In this document: in pieces, positions 1 through 51,300 of the stretch
How the letters are laid out: each line of letters starts with the position of its first letter
Numbering within the stretch: position 1 is the stretch's first letter
Assembly (NCBI RefSeq): GCF_022539595.1
Contig: NC_072769.1
Span: 761,981 to 825,980, forward strand
Direction: 5' to 3'
From: Amphiprion ocellaris
Lineage: Eukaryota; Chordata; Actinopteri; Pomacentridae
DNA: 64,000 nucleotides
The notes under the pieces: model-generated
Told to the model about the DNA's origin: nothing
Seen by the model: the letters and a program-made list of their open reading frames with translations, nothing else
Databases searched by the model: none
Position numbers and translations under genes: made by a program

Positions 1-904
1 GATTGAAATAAAACAATATTCAGCCTCTTAAAGTGCTGTCCTTTAAAAGGTGATCAAGGATTTAATAGACAGGCCTGCATTTCACCGGCTTCAAAGCATC
101 GAAGCTCTTACTACAGGAAGCGTGGTTATTCAAGCCTGGATCGCTAAAGGGCGAAGACTATAGTTACAGCAATTAAAGAAAATGATAGATCTTTAAAATG
201 AAGTCGGTACGACGGGTTATAGTCACGGAAAATAGCAAGAGGACGAGGATGAAGCCTTGGGGAAAGCAGCAGTAGAGAGGCACTTAGAGAAACAGCAACA
301 ATTTCAGCAAAAATGCTCCTTATTATCTAACTTTTGGCGCCTCCCATAGTGAGGTACTTTACTCAGTTTTCAAATAGAGGAAGTCACCCTGGTAACCAAA
401 TGTTTGGGAGTAAAACATAATCGCTCATCCCAATCCTAGAGTGCTGTAATTGAAAGAATCCCTTGTAAATTATCTCATGTTGTAATTTGCGAATGAGGTC
501 AATTTGATGTTATTTGAATGTTCTGGTAGTCACCTGTCATAATGAAGCTTTTTATGATGATAAATCTGTGACTTGCTTGATAAACGGTTCATTAAAATAG
601 ACACTTCGTTGGTAGAAATCACAAAACGAGCAAAACTCTGATCTCTACAGCGATCATGTGAAAGTACATTCTCTCAGTGAATAGTGAGACAGTGACTCAT
701 TGTTGGTGTATTATGTTAAATTCTCAACACAACACTCAAGGGTTTCTCACTTTTTATTACACCGTGTTGGACGAGGGTTCAATAAAAACATGCAATGGTG
801 AACTACAGGGCAGCAACTAATAATTCTTTTTATTAATAATTTTTCTCGTGAATTTTCTCAGTTAATGTTTATTCAATAATGTACCAAAGCTGATGAAAAA
901 ATCA

Positions 905-1275
905 TAAGAAAATAGACACGAATAGAGCTTTATTGCCATTTGCACAGGTACATTACAGTTCAGGTACATTGGAATTCGTTGTGGATTTTCTCAAGTCAAC
1001 TTTATATGCAAAGATAAATAAAATAATGAAAAGGGTAAGAGCAGCAGCAATAAAAAATAGAAATGCTAATATACATTATTAAAATAAAATAGGTACACAT
1101 TATAAAAAATAGATTCCCTGAGAAGTAAATTGCACATATTTTGTGGTGTATAGATGTTAAATTGCACTTGTTGGTTGAGAACAGAAGTGAAATCTGCCTT
1201 TAAATTGATAATTTTGTTTGAGTCCAAATCCCAGCGATGTTCAGTTTGCAGCGATACGTGAAGCAACTGTTGTGA
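905..1275 (-). mobile_element. Degenerate non-LTR retrotransposon 3' tail
   Basis: Read on the minus strand it ends with GGCAATAAAGCTCTATTCG after text typical of fish LINE 3' ends (GTGCAAATGGCAATAAAG). The 5' part is AT-rich and decayed. No coding sequence remains. The family name is not certain. Confidence 0.55.
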
Positions 1276-3399
1276 CATTTTAGAAACTATAATTACAAAA
1301 AAATATATTTGAAACTACTCATTTATTATTAATTACTTTTGATTGACCAACTGATCGGTTATAGTGGAATATGCTAATGGCTGCACTGCACTCAGCTCCA
1401 CAGGGCCCTTCTCCTCTTAGTGGACTTCTAAAATTATTTGCCCTTTGTTATCAGTTTGTTAGAGTACATGCAAACATAGGACTGTTTGTGTTGCCTCCAG
1501 TTGTTCCACCTACTGCAAATTAAGGCCTACAGCAGACTGACAAGAGTCACCTTTTATGGACTTGCACACCCTGAGCTGGATTCTTGCTGTCTGTGTGCTT
1601 TAGATTCCTCCTAGATTCACTGTCACATCAAAGAAAATTGCTATGTTCAGCATGTACATGTTTGCTCCCAAAATATTGACCTGACAGGCTTATATTTGCC
1701 ATACTTTTATTTTGAAAATAATGCAGCGAAGCCCATACTTAAACCCTCCCACATAACATTTATCAGGCTGTGTTTACTTCAGTTAGAAGTCACCTCTGTG
1801 GCAGACACTTGTTGTGCAAAAAGGGAAAAGATTTCAGTGCACTAGTAGTATTTAAAGAATATGAGCTCCAAAATGATTTCGTGTGGCTGACACAAGTTTA
1901 TAACATTATTTTTATAGTCTAAATTATTGTCTAATAAACTTGTATCATTATTGTTTGACAGTAGTAATAAGGCATCCTGAATGTGCCTCCCTCCTGTTCT
2001 CTCTGACTTCTCTAGAGCACCATCTTTAAAGAGGCGTCTGAGTCAGAGGATTTGACACTCTACTGCTACTGTTTGTTAGCGTCTCTTAATGATGCTTGTA
2101 CAGGGCCATATTTTGTTTCTCATGTTTAAGAGGTATTTGAAAAAGGGACCCTGTCCAGTTGTAACTAATGATCTAAAGCTTGCCTGTGCAGTGTCTTGCC
2201 GTAGTTCATGAGCTAAGCAAGGAGCTATTATTAGTCATAAACAAGTCATGAATCCTCATGTTTTTATTACTGCCATTAGAATATAATTAGCTAAATTCCT
2301 GTGCATGGATAAGGTATTCATGTGCTTGCTTTTAATGCGCTTGTGTACATCTTATATAGTTTTCTTTTGGTGTTTATGCTTCCTTAAGATCAACGCTTAC
2401 CTCACCCACAAGAAAATACAACATTTCCTGCTGTATGCAAGTGCTATATGAAGACCCACTTAAAGAAAAAACAATTGTGCATACTGCAATGCACGTCCTA
2501 TGCAGACTGTGCCATTGTCTGGAACAGCTTCTCAGCTTCCTGTAGGGCATGACAAATCGGCCAGAGTCAGCCACAGGTGTTTTGTTTTGATATGTCTTTG
2601 TGTGCTTTGTGATTGTACAGGTTGGACACTGGGCTAAAGAGTGACCAGCAGCGTGTTTGAGACTTGTTTGAAAGAGACGACCGAGGCAGAAGCTTTGCCC
2701 TTTGTGCCAGGCTCTGGCAGACCTTGTCCAACACATCTCACATGTTTGGGCTTTTGGCCCGACTGTAGATGTAATCCATAGCATGTGTACACAGACTGCT
2801 TAGAGAGCCTGGAGAGCGTAGGCAACCGGGTCGCCATGGAAAGAAATGAACAAGAAATAGGAAGACAGCTCAAATAAACAAATTTAAAAAACAGCATTTT
2901 TTTTCGGATTGTTGTTTAGACATTTCATTACAGTCAGAGCAAGATAAGTCGAGGTTAACATTCAGAAGCACCATGTACTAAAAAGACTAACAGAAACATG
3001 CTTGGATAGGCGTTAACTGATTGATTCGGTTGCCAGGATACTTTTTGTTAGACTTTTTTTGTTTTGAAATCAGCCAAATGTCAGAGTAGTTTTACAACAG
3101 CATGATGGTATTTTCAGCAGATATGTGTGTGTGTGTGTGTTTCTTGAGGTTTGCTGGTGATTAATGAGAGATTTATGCTGCTTTTTAGGGTAAATTTGGG
3201 TAGATTTAGTCATAGTATTTTTGCAATACTGTTGAATTTCTGTAATGTTGTTTCCGGTGATATAAATGTTTATTTATTCCATTTAAATTGCGCACTACTC
3301 TGGTAATACTAAATAATTTGTGGTTGGTGGAAATTAAAAACTTAATTTTAATAAAAGCCCAAGCAAATCAATTTTGGTTGCTAATGTATTGGTAAAGGT

Positions 3400-3640
3400 T
3401 TTTATTGTGCCAGTCTCTGTGAATCCAATCATCATTCTTTGCACTACCTCATTGTGTGATTACACTTCCTAGATATTTTTTACACATTTTCTTATACTGT
3501 GAGTTTTATTATTTATTTATTCTATTTTATCATATATTTTATTCTATTTTAACTCAGGTAGTAACGCCAAAATTTCATTGTATTGTTGTCTGCAGCTGTA
3601 TAATGACAGTAACGGTCTTGAATTGAATTGAACTGAAGGG
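3400..3640 (+). mobile_element. Degenerate LINE 3' tail with GAATT short repeats
   Basis: It has the fish LINE-tail pattern: AATTTCATTGTATTGTTG, a mutated AATAAAG-like core (GACAGTAACGGTCTTG), then a short GAATT-type terminal array. Upstream TTGCACTACCTCATTG is typical of the same tails. Boundaries are approximate. Confidence 0.5.
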
Positions 3641-4262
3641 AAAAAAGTAATTAAATGAAAGTGACTTTTTATTTTATCACTGTTGCTACAGATGAAAAAG
3701 CTAAATACTACTGTCCTATCCCTCTGTGGGATATCCAGCATTTAGGTCATACATTGTTGTCATACATCATACTTTTTCTTTACGCTTCACTTGTGAAAAG
3801 TATGACTTGCACTCAGATGATTAGTACATTGTGCAGCGGTGGCAAGGGTTTGATGTGCAACAGGATGTAGCAGACTGTAGACGAACAGGATGTTTGCCAT
3901 GTGGGTAACTGATAAATGCATCTGACCTGCTTTTTAAAAAGGTTATGTTTATTACTTTTCTACAAATGGTTCTGTACCACTGTATTTTTGCACTAAAAGA
4001 AAGTGATTCTAGCATGTGTAGTCTAAATGTTTATCTTCACCACGGTACATCTGGTAACTGTCACTAAAACCATATCACACATTTTGTCCCAGGTTACATA
4101 ATGATGAAAAAAAAACCTGACAACTTACCTTTTATTTCTAACATAAGCACATACTGCAATTGAATTTTTGTTCCTGCGTGGCATGCAGGTGGATGACATG
4201 CAAAAGACACTGCATTTAATGTTTGTTTTTTTTTGTTTTTTTAATTTGAAATTTTCTTTTAG

Positions 4263-42700
<38,438 letters not shown>

Positions 42701-44115
42701 AACCAAGTGGAAATATTTATGGACACTTTATCACCGAGAAGAGTATGAAAACATGCACGTGCTTCAACTCAACTCACATTTGTTTGTTGTTTTTTTCAAT
42801 CCAAAGCCCGTTGACTTCACTCAATCCAGAGACGCTATATGTTATTATTGGTGGACTATTCGAGACACAAGTATATCCATTGTGGCTGCCAAGTAGACTT
42901 TGTGATGCATGTGCAAGCGTGACTTTATCGCGGTCAAATATTCACACGAGTTTCACCATTGTAACTGCAAAATGGGATTGCACTTACAGTGTTCTGCTGT
43001 ATATGAAGATGCTGTAGCCTCTAAACATCCAAGTAACTTCGTAGAGAGGATGAACGTCCGTCTGCACTCGCTCTCTGCTCTACCCAATTATACATGGTAT
43101 CCATGAGCTCACAATCAAAGGGGGGGTCCTGTAGAAACTGTAAGGTAGAATGTCAGCACTGTAGCTTTTAACCCTCCTGACAATGATACACACAAATTTG
43201 TTTTCAGTTCGTTAAAGATTAGAGATACCTGTGTGCCTTAACCATCCAAACACCAAGTGTAAATGTATGTACGGGTATGTATGAAAACGAATTGGAGTGC
43301 TACTGCTTTCGCTTCTAAAATGTTGTATTCTTCTGTTGTTTTGAGAATATCTAGATATTGAAAATGAGGCACATCGCTACTGTAATTTTATTTTATTTAA
43401 TTGGCGCATTGATTGCATGAGTTTTGAATTTTAAATACACTCTGTACTGTTTTGTTCTTGGTGCACTCCTTTACAGAAACACAGTGAAACGCCTCCGATG
43501 CCAGAAGAACCCTGTTGTGTTAAACACTAGCATCCAACAGTGTGAACAGAGGTGAATTCCAGTAGACAGCAATGATTGAAACCAAGTGTTTTCCATGTCA
43601 AATGATCTCTTTTGTTTGTTTTTAAAGCTTGTTTTTAACGTTGCTCAGTTTCTTCTGAGCAGAGAAATGAAACACTCTCACAAAGTTGAAATTTTATATT
43701 TCAGCATCACTTTATGTTCACTCAAAATCAATGTTTTATTGTCGGTAAGATTACAAAATGCAGTTCTGACAAAATATTTTAGAGGTTTTCCATCTGTTCA
43801 GTATTCACAGCTGAATTATTAAGGAGTTATGACCAAGTACATTTACTCCCTTGAAATGAAGGGCAGGTTTTAGGTTTTCATTTAGATTGGATTTAGCTCA
43901 TCATTATATGTTCAGAAAATCACTTTTACAAACAATTTACCTGAGAAGTTCGGTTTACCGGATTGTTTGTGTTTCATTTGCAAGAATTTAAAACATTGAT
44001 TTATAACATTCATAAAGGGTCTTGACTTGTTTCTGTTTATTTTTTTTATTTTTACCTTTGGGTATCCTCTTGATCAATGTTAAACAAATAAAGATTTTTT
44101 CTTTTACTGTATTAT
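42701..44115 (+). other. arhgap10: arhgap10 3' UTR
   Basis: The sequence after the stop has no splice-bounded coding segment. It runs to an AATAAA at 44087-44092, followed by T-rich sequence, so cleavage near 44105-44115 is inferred. The exact end is uncertain. Confidence 0.65.
44087..44092 (+). promoter_or_regulatory. arhgap10: poly(A) signal AATAAA for arhgap10
   Basis: Canonical hexamer 1.39 kb after the stop codon, with a T-rich stretch directly downstream. It is the clearest such signal found after the stop by eye. Confidence 0.6.
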
Positions 44116-45381
44116 GTATTCTTGTAACAAAAAAAGAGTTCTAAATGATTTTTAATTATGTAATATTAAGGCGTAATAAGATTTTTTTTTCTTACAGTTA
44201 TTATCTCAGGCCCTGATGGTGCTGATGATGGTTACATCAGCTCATTAAATTGTAGTGTTTTCCAAATGATGACCTATGTAATATGTATGGATCCAAGAAA
44301 ATTGAGAAAAACACCCACTGACTGTTCAACTTCACAATTGGGAAATATGTATAACTCAGTTAATGCGAAATCTATGTCTTAATTTTTTGCTGACTCATTG
44401 GTTGTGTCACTGAGAAGGCCCACAGTTTCCTACAGAGTCTAAGAATAAAGTGGCTGGTGAAATGCAGATTCATTCTGCAGCCAGTACTGACACAGTGAGC
44501 CATGGAGTGTAATGTAAGCCTTTCCCTTTATATTGACCTGCACTGGTCCATCTGACTAAAAGCTGCTTCCAAAATAACTTTCCATAAGGGGATTAAAAAT
44601 AGATGGTAATCTTTCACAGTGGAAAACACACTAATCCACCTCCTCCTCCCCGATCCATTAACATCTCAGCCTCATGCATGTTAATTCTTAGACTACATCT
44701 GTGTAATTAACACACCAAATGGCCTCCAGACCCGGTGCATTGGCCTCAGTTACATAATTACCATCAGTCCACCACCACGCTCAGACCTCCGATAAGTGGA
44801 CTGATGCACTATTTAGCAGCATAAACACACAGTTTGTCCATTTAAAGAGACATTAAAGGCTCAAACTCTGGTTTTTGGTTCAAAGCGTGTCCATGAGCTT
44901 CCAGAAGCAACATGATGGTAACAATGAAGTGAGGCAGAGTTAATGACTTGGGCAAAATATTCCCCCAGAATCACTCTAACCACCCACCGCCGGGGCCCCT
45001 CATCATCTTCCCTCCGTCAGAATACTGCTGAATCATAGAGACATCCACCCTGCCTGCCTCTCACTCTGCTTTGGACTGTCTATCAGAGAGCACATTGCTC
45101 TATCTGCCTTCCTTTCTCCTGTTTCTTCTACCTACCTGTCTGTCTCTCAGGATTAATTAAAACCCCTGTCAGGTCCTCCCCCACACGACTTCTTTTTTTC
45201 AGTCAGTGCTTCATATTTCTGCTGTTCTAATAGTCATTTATTCAATTAATGAAGTCCCCGGTCAGTCATTAAACCCCTAAAAACTCATCGGTTTGTATCA
45301 TATGTAGAATTCTTTTCCATGAAAATAATCCTTTCCTGCTTTAAAATGGCTTTAATATAACTGCACTGTTGCTTCCTAGAA

Positions 45382-46606
45382 CAGGGGTGTCAAACTCATT
45401 TTAGTTCAGGGTCCACATTCAGCCCAGATTGATCTCAAGTGGGACGGACCAGTACAATTATAATAATAACCTACAAATAACCGCAACTCAAAATCTTTCT
45501 CTTTGTTTTAATCCAAAAGAGTACATTCTGAAAATGTTCACATTTAATGAACTATCTTTTTACAAAACATCATGAACAACCTGAAATTTCTTAAGAAAAA
45601 AAAAGGGCAATTTCAACAGTATCATGCCTCAGTTTATCGTTTACACATTACAACTTAGACATCACAGTTTATCTACAAAGGCACAAAACATTTAGTCACA
45701 GGTATCTGGAATTGAACGATACAGTATTTTAGTTTATGATCAAAACAGCTTGTCAACATCTAGCAACAAGAAAAACACTCAGAGTGCAGTACTGTGCCAA
45801 GGCTGCTCAGCCTTTGTATCCTTTCTGACAGATAAAATCTTTAATAAAAATGACCTTGCACTGAGCACAGGCATGTGTTGTGCATGTGTATGTTATGTAC
45901 GGATACGGAATTGCGTGACCTAAATATGTAGCAGGCGACAGGAATTGATGGGACTCAGAAACACCCCCATGATTTAATCAACTGTTCCTTGTATGATTTC
46001 CGACGGTGGATTTGTAGTAGGATCACAATTATGTGGTGATCAGCAGGCAGGTGATGTAGCATTCACTTGTTGTCATAGTTACAGTGACGGCGTGCCGCTA
46101 TCTCACAATGATAGAGCATTCTTTAACAAATCCGTGGATCCAGACTCTAAGCTGCATCACTGCCAAAATCTAATCACTTGGTCCTTGTTTCATTTCTGAC
46201 TTTCCCTGAAAGTTTCATCCAAATCCATTTTTGAGTGATGTTGTACAGACAGATTCACGTACGCTGACCGTCACATAACTTCGCCACGTTTCTTGGCGGA
46301 ATAATTATTTTAAATTTTCATTAATTTCCACATCTGTGTAGTTATCCTGACTACCTGAACTGACTCACTATTAAGGAAGGTTAATTTATCCACCTGCCTT
46401 GTAAATGTATTAAATGTATGCCTAAAAAATACATAAAAGTTGTGGCAGTACAGTGGACAAATTTAAAATAGTAGTCACTTATATTGGAAAAATTGCAGTT
46501 AATGTCATCTCTGTAATTTTTACACTTTGCAAAGTCATCCCGCGGGCCGGATTGGACCCTCTGGTGGGCCGGTTTTGTCCCACAGGCCGTATATTTGACA
46601 CCCTTG
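45382..46606. mobile_element. hAT-like nonautonomous DNA transposon, 1,225 bp
   Basis: The left end CAGGGGTGTCAAACTC and the right end, reverse-complemented, CAAGGGTGTCAAATA are terminal inverted repeats. Flanks tcctagaa (45374-45381) and ctctagaa (46607-46614) form an imperfect 8-bp target duplication, the hAT length. Internal phrases (CAAGTGGGACGGACCAGTA, GCCGGATTGGACCCTCTGG) are typical of this widespread fish family. No transposase coding region. It carries repeat X inside. Confidence 0.85.
45911..46306 (+). mobile_element. Interspersed repeat X, copy 2, nested in the hAT-like element
   Basis: Same sequence family and orientation as 29799-30224, with about 24 bases missing near 46000 (around TTCCGACGGTGGATTTG). 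It ends TTTCTTGGCGGAATAATTA. Its position inside the TIR-bounded element shows it was inserted into, or captured by, that transposon. Confidence 0.75.
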
Positions 46607-46740
46607 CTCTAGAATGTGCAGTCCACTCACTGCAACTGCAGCACACCAGCTCACCTACAACTCTGCTTAAATACTGTTAAACTACTCTGTGGCATGATTT
46701 AATATTGGATTAATTTAGCTGTACATGTTCAAACTGGGTG

Positions 46741-46945
46741 TCCCGGCCTGGGCCTGGAATCTTTCTGCATGGAGTTTGCATGTTCACCCTGTGCACTCGT
46801 GATTTTTCACCAGGTTCTCTGGCTTCCTCCCAAACTCCAAGAACATGCTGAGGTTAATTGGTAACTCCAAATTGTCCGTAGGTGTGAATGTGAGTGTGAT
46901 TGTTTGTCTCTATATGTAGCCCTGTGATAGACTGGTGACCTGCAG
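46741..46945 (+). mobile_element. SINE-like fish repeat, copy 4, partial
   Basis: CTGCATGGAGTTTGCATGTT, AACATGCTGAGGTTAATTGG, TAACTCCAAATTGTCCGTAG and ATGTAGCCCTGTGATAGACT match copies 2 and 3. It stops after GACTGGTGACCTG with no GGAT tail, so it is 3'-truncated. Confidence 0.8.
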
Positions 46946-48364
46946 AAAGTCCCAACCTGCAAATCGACAGGATTGGTTCCTCTGGTTTGAAACCCTGAAA
47001 GTCTAAATCTGTGTTTTTGAGACTGCGATCAATAGTTTCAAGGTGGAAACGTTCAGCCATGACTGCTTACTTCGCTCATGTTCCAGCATATACAACGCAC
47101 CATATGGACATGTTAACAAGCTAAAATACTTGATTATCACTGGAGGGGGTCGTGTGTTTATCAGTTCTCCTTGTGAATTTGAGGATTTGAACAAAAGGTG
47201 TTAATCTGAGCAGGTCAGACTCACATTTGAGGCTTTTGAGCTGCCTTTGTATCACTTGAAGTTGCTCTAACTGTGGTGATTGTGTGCCTCTGAATGCATT
47301 ATGTATCAGTCAGACTGGGATGATGTTATACATCAGTGTCGCCGTGTCCATTTAGACTGGATGTAGGTGTGTTTGAGTTGAAATCCAGAGAGGCGTGTTC
47401 ATTTCTCACCTTCTCGTCCTGGCCGTGTGCCAGCTGTCCTCTACCTCCCATGATGCAGTGTCCTTCAGCCCGAAAACACACCACACCGTGACTCAGTGCA
47501 GATCAAAGCTCTACAGTGGTTTACCTGGAACTGTGAGAAAATGACACAACTAAGTGCCACCGATGTGTTTGAATTTCCCAAACGTGCCAGTGTAGAGGTT
47601 ATGCTAACTTAATACTTTGCCGTGTCTTCATCTGGTTCCTTCACAGCGCAGAGCTCAAATAAAATCATAATAAGTCTTGATGCGTTATTGGGGGTGAAAA
47701 CTGACTGGGAATTTGGAGAAAAGTGAATTTCAAACATAAAGGAGCAAGTGTGGAGGGAAAAAAAACCCCTCAGCTCAGAAAGTGGGCCACAGAAGCCGCC
47801 ATGTGCGCGGGTGCAGCCGTGAAATCAGCCTGATCCAATAGATTCTGTTTATCTGGCACGACTACAAGTGAAAGCAATTGGAAATCTGGGGGAGATTTGG
47901 AGAGGGCTGTGGATTCGGAGAGAGAGAGGAAAAAAATGAGCAAAAAAGTAATACTGTCTGCTCTACAGTCTGGCAAAGCAGGCGTGTTTTCAGATCAGCC
48001 TTTAACAAGGTTAATGGTGATTTTTCTCCACAGGCAGCGTTTTACTGTAAAAGTCTCATGCTTGCACGCTTCCTCTCTATTTTTATTCTTTTCTCTTTCC
48101 ATTTTCCTTTGTTCCCTTCATCTCCTCTCTTTGTGACTGCTGTACCTGCCGCTGCTCCACATCATTTCTGTTTTCCCATGCTAACACTTGTGTTTTTTGG
48201 CTTATTATCCTCCCCAGCCACCAAATGCAGCTGTTTGGAAAATTCATGCAGATCAAACAGCCCATTTTTTAGGGCACCTGTCCTCACTTCTGTTTCGCAG
48301 TCTAAATTTCATCACACACATAACACACAGCACATACATACACAAACAGAATGCGACACATCAA

Positions 48365-51300
48365 ATGATCAATTTAACGGTTTTATTAGAATTTTGCAAT
48401 AGTTTTGCAAACACAAGTATGGCAATATCTGCATCAAGATATACAGTATTAACTGGTTTCAAAGATGTTTTATTGGTTCATGGTGAGGGATGTCTACTGT
48501 TTGTTTGCTGGATAGTTTGCTGAGAAATATTGTACAAAGCATCTGAGTAAAAAGTCATTTTTGGAATTGGAAAAAAAAGCATTTGTACATATTAATAAGA
48601 AATGCACTGCCATGGCTGTGGTGATATGGCTTAGTCTCTGTGCACCCGATTCATTACTGTGACAGAAAATGGCAATGACGTGACTCCACATACAGTGATG
48701 CAATAGTGTACTGGGAAACAGTTGGAAAATTCTGAGTCATCCACGCCAAAAAGAGGAGTAAATTTAGAACCAGACAGCTCTGAAGATAACGTTGCTCCCT
48801 CGAGTATGGAAGAGGTTTTATTTTATAGTTTGCAGGAGGTGGTGATTGATGACCATTAAATAAAACGTACATTAATCTTGTTCCTCGGCACTTTGCAAAA
48901 TATTCCCTTTTTGCAGAGTTAGGTGAGAAGTTCAATACCATTTTCTGATCTGTCCCAAAAAAGAAAACTACTAACTTAGAATGTCATCCAGTCTTTATTC
49001 TAAGCTAAGCTACCCATCCTCTCCTTAGAGCTAGCCTGAACAAGCAACTTTTACACCGAAATGTTCAAGCCATGCCAAGGATTTCTGCTAGTTTTTTCAG
49101 CGAATTAGGCATTTTAATGACAATTCTCACCACCCTGCATGCAAATATTCCATCAAAACAATTCCACCTGCCACTATTTTTATGGACCACCATTGCTCCA
49201 ACCTTTGCTTAGCTCCACCCAATACGTTTGTGATCAGTTTAAAGAAATATGAACCCAAGCCAGAGTGTTTTTCCCCTATAGCAGAATGATGCTGAGGTGC
49301 AGCCAGACCATGCAGGACTATATTTATCCTATAGACAGTGCAGTGGTATTGATGTCCTCATCCAGCTCTCAGCAAGTAAGCAGATATTTCCCAAAATGTG
49401 AAACTGCCTCCAAATAGCCAAGAAAAAAATTTTAAAAATTAGTCACCAGTCAGTGCTTATATTTCTTCAGGGTCTTAAAAGGCCTTAAAACATCACGGAT
49501 AACATTATTCACCATTATCATAAACCTACTCCCACCTGTACCAGCAATATTAAGAGTTTTACATTTCTATTTGGGTCAAAAGATTTTTTTTTGTAGTTGG
49601 ACGTTATTTTGGCAATTAGTGCAGTATGTCCAACAACTGGTAAAACAGTCACATTTCAAATTGGCCAGATGTCAGGTACACTACAATCTCTGTCCATCCA
49701 CCATTTCATTTTGTATGTGCACAAAGTTTGTATTTTCAGTCTAAAAAAAGTCAAGAAGTTTCTTTCACATATCCCAGTTTCAATAGTTTGTGACTTTTTG
49801 ATTTTATTGTAGTGCTCATCAACAATACCGCCATGGATTAAGAAATCATTTCAACAGCAACGAGGATCCATCACTTAGTACATCTTGTTACAAAATAAGA
49901 AATACTCTTTGATTTTTTTTTTCTTCGAGCCATGTGAACAATGATGCAAAAAGTAAAAAACAAAAAAAAAATGCAAAATCAAATAACTTTACTTAATAAG
50001 AAGATAAGAAATGTACTCTCTCTAACATTCAGGTAGTAAGTTCCATAAGTCTCTCTCAATGTATGATACATTCATTTCTCTTTTTGGCCCTCTCTGGTGC
50101 CAACCCTTACTGTAAATTCTTCTCTGTGATCCAACACACAGAACATGGCGAGTGGGAAACACATTTTTTTTTTTCCAATATTCCAACAAGATGGTAAAGT
50201 AGAAATGTTTTATACTATACTCAACATAAGGACTTGCTGTATTATTTACAATATATACTGTAAAATTGTAAATCAGGTGAGATAAAAAGGCACAAGTTTC
50301 CCTTTTTTTTAAATACAATGTAAACATCTCATCAAAAAGCATGCAATAACATTTCATTTTACAAAAAGGATATCATTTTAGTCAAAGTACTTAAATATTG
50401 TTTTCCAGCAAAATATAATTCTCTCAAAAATACTTTCCCATTCATCCTATGAACCTTTAGACAGTTTTTTTTTTATTCCTTAAAAAGGACAAAAAAGGGA
50501 TAAAATAAAGAAACAGTGAGAGATTAGCGTAAGGGCAAACAAGACGGATTGTAAAATGAGGCCTTTCTGATCAGGTACTGTACAAAAATTATTGCGGTGA
50601 TGGGTGATATTAATATATCGAATTAAGAATATGGAGCCGCTAAACAGTTTGGTCTTTCAAAGCCACCCAATGTGTGAACCCCTACAGGGAACTAACATTT
50701 TTGTCTCAGAATTCCAGAAGAAAATCTAATTTTGTGGATGAGAAACAGTTGAAACCCAAATCCCACAACCAATATAGAATAATGCTCCTTAAGCAAAAAC
50801 TGAAAATGCACAATCCACCTACTTTTTTAGACCCCTTTCAGCCGCACTATAATTTTAGTACAGTTGTGAACGACGGTTGAGATCCTGACACCTCCATCTC
50901 TTTGAATGCAAATCTTTCAACAATTACCACCACAGAAGAGACCTCATAGTGTAGCACAGCGCCGTCATTACGAGAGCCGAGGCCACAAATACAGTACACA
51001 ACCACCCCGCTGTGCTAATGATGTCATGTCTAACGTTAGCCTGGGTGATCATGCAGAAAGTCTTTTACCGCATTATCACAGTTGCTTATCAAAACAGACA
51101 ATTCCTGCTAGCTGCACTAATGCCTCATTTCACATTGTATCTCCTTTGTGCAAATCTATAGGTGGAAATAGGATATAGCTAATCCTATAACATAAATGCA
51201 TAATACCCACGCTGCAAGAGCAGATCATCTATGCACATGCTTGCCAGGAAAAAAAAAAGTAGCACACACACCAACTTAAGCCATACTCACTCCATACACA

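Larger units (their letters stand above)
1..4262. other. arhgap10 5' intron sequence
   Basis: Assigned as intron because the first visible exon opens mid-BAR with a good acceptor. I searched both strands for the expected preceding exon (TNKFIKELIKDG-like) and did not find it. Apart from LINE-tail remnants at about 905-1275 and 3400-3640 and a short TG run at 3125-3141, nothing is recognised. Confidence 0.6.
44116..48364. other. Intergenic region between arhgap10 and nr3c2 3' ends
   Basis: It contains the hAT-like element (45382-46606) and a SINE-like fragment (46741-46945). The 174-residue open frame at 47878-48402 crosses low-complexity sequence and is not credible. No other gene was seen on either strand. 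Confidence 0.6.

Noticed and set aside
1..4262. First coding exon(s) of arhgap10 and a promoter
   Set aside because: No sequence encoding the conserved N-terminus (MGL...FIKELIKDGK) was found on the plus strand; these exons are presumed upstream of the window.
47878..48402. 174-residue open frame between the genes
   Set aside because: It spans low-complexity CT/AC-rich sequence, has no domain, and overlaps the probable 3' end of nr3c2 in antisense.
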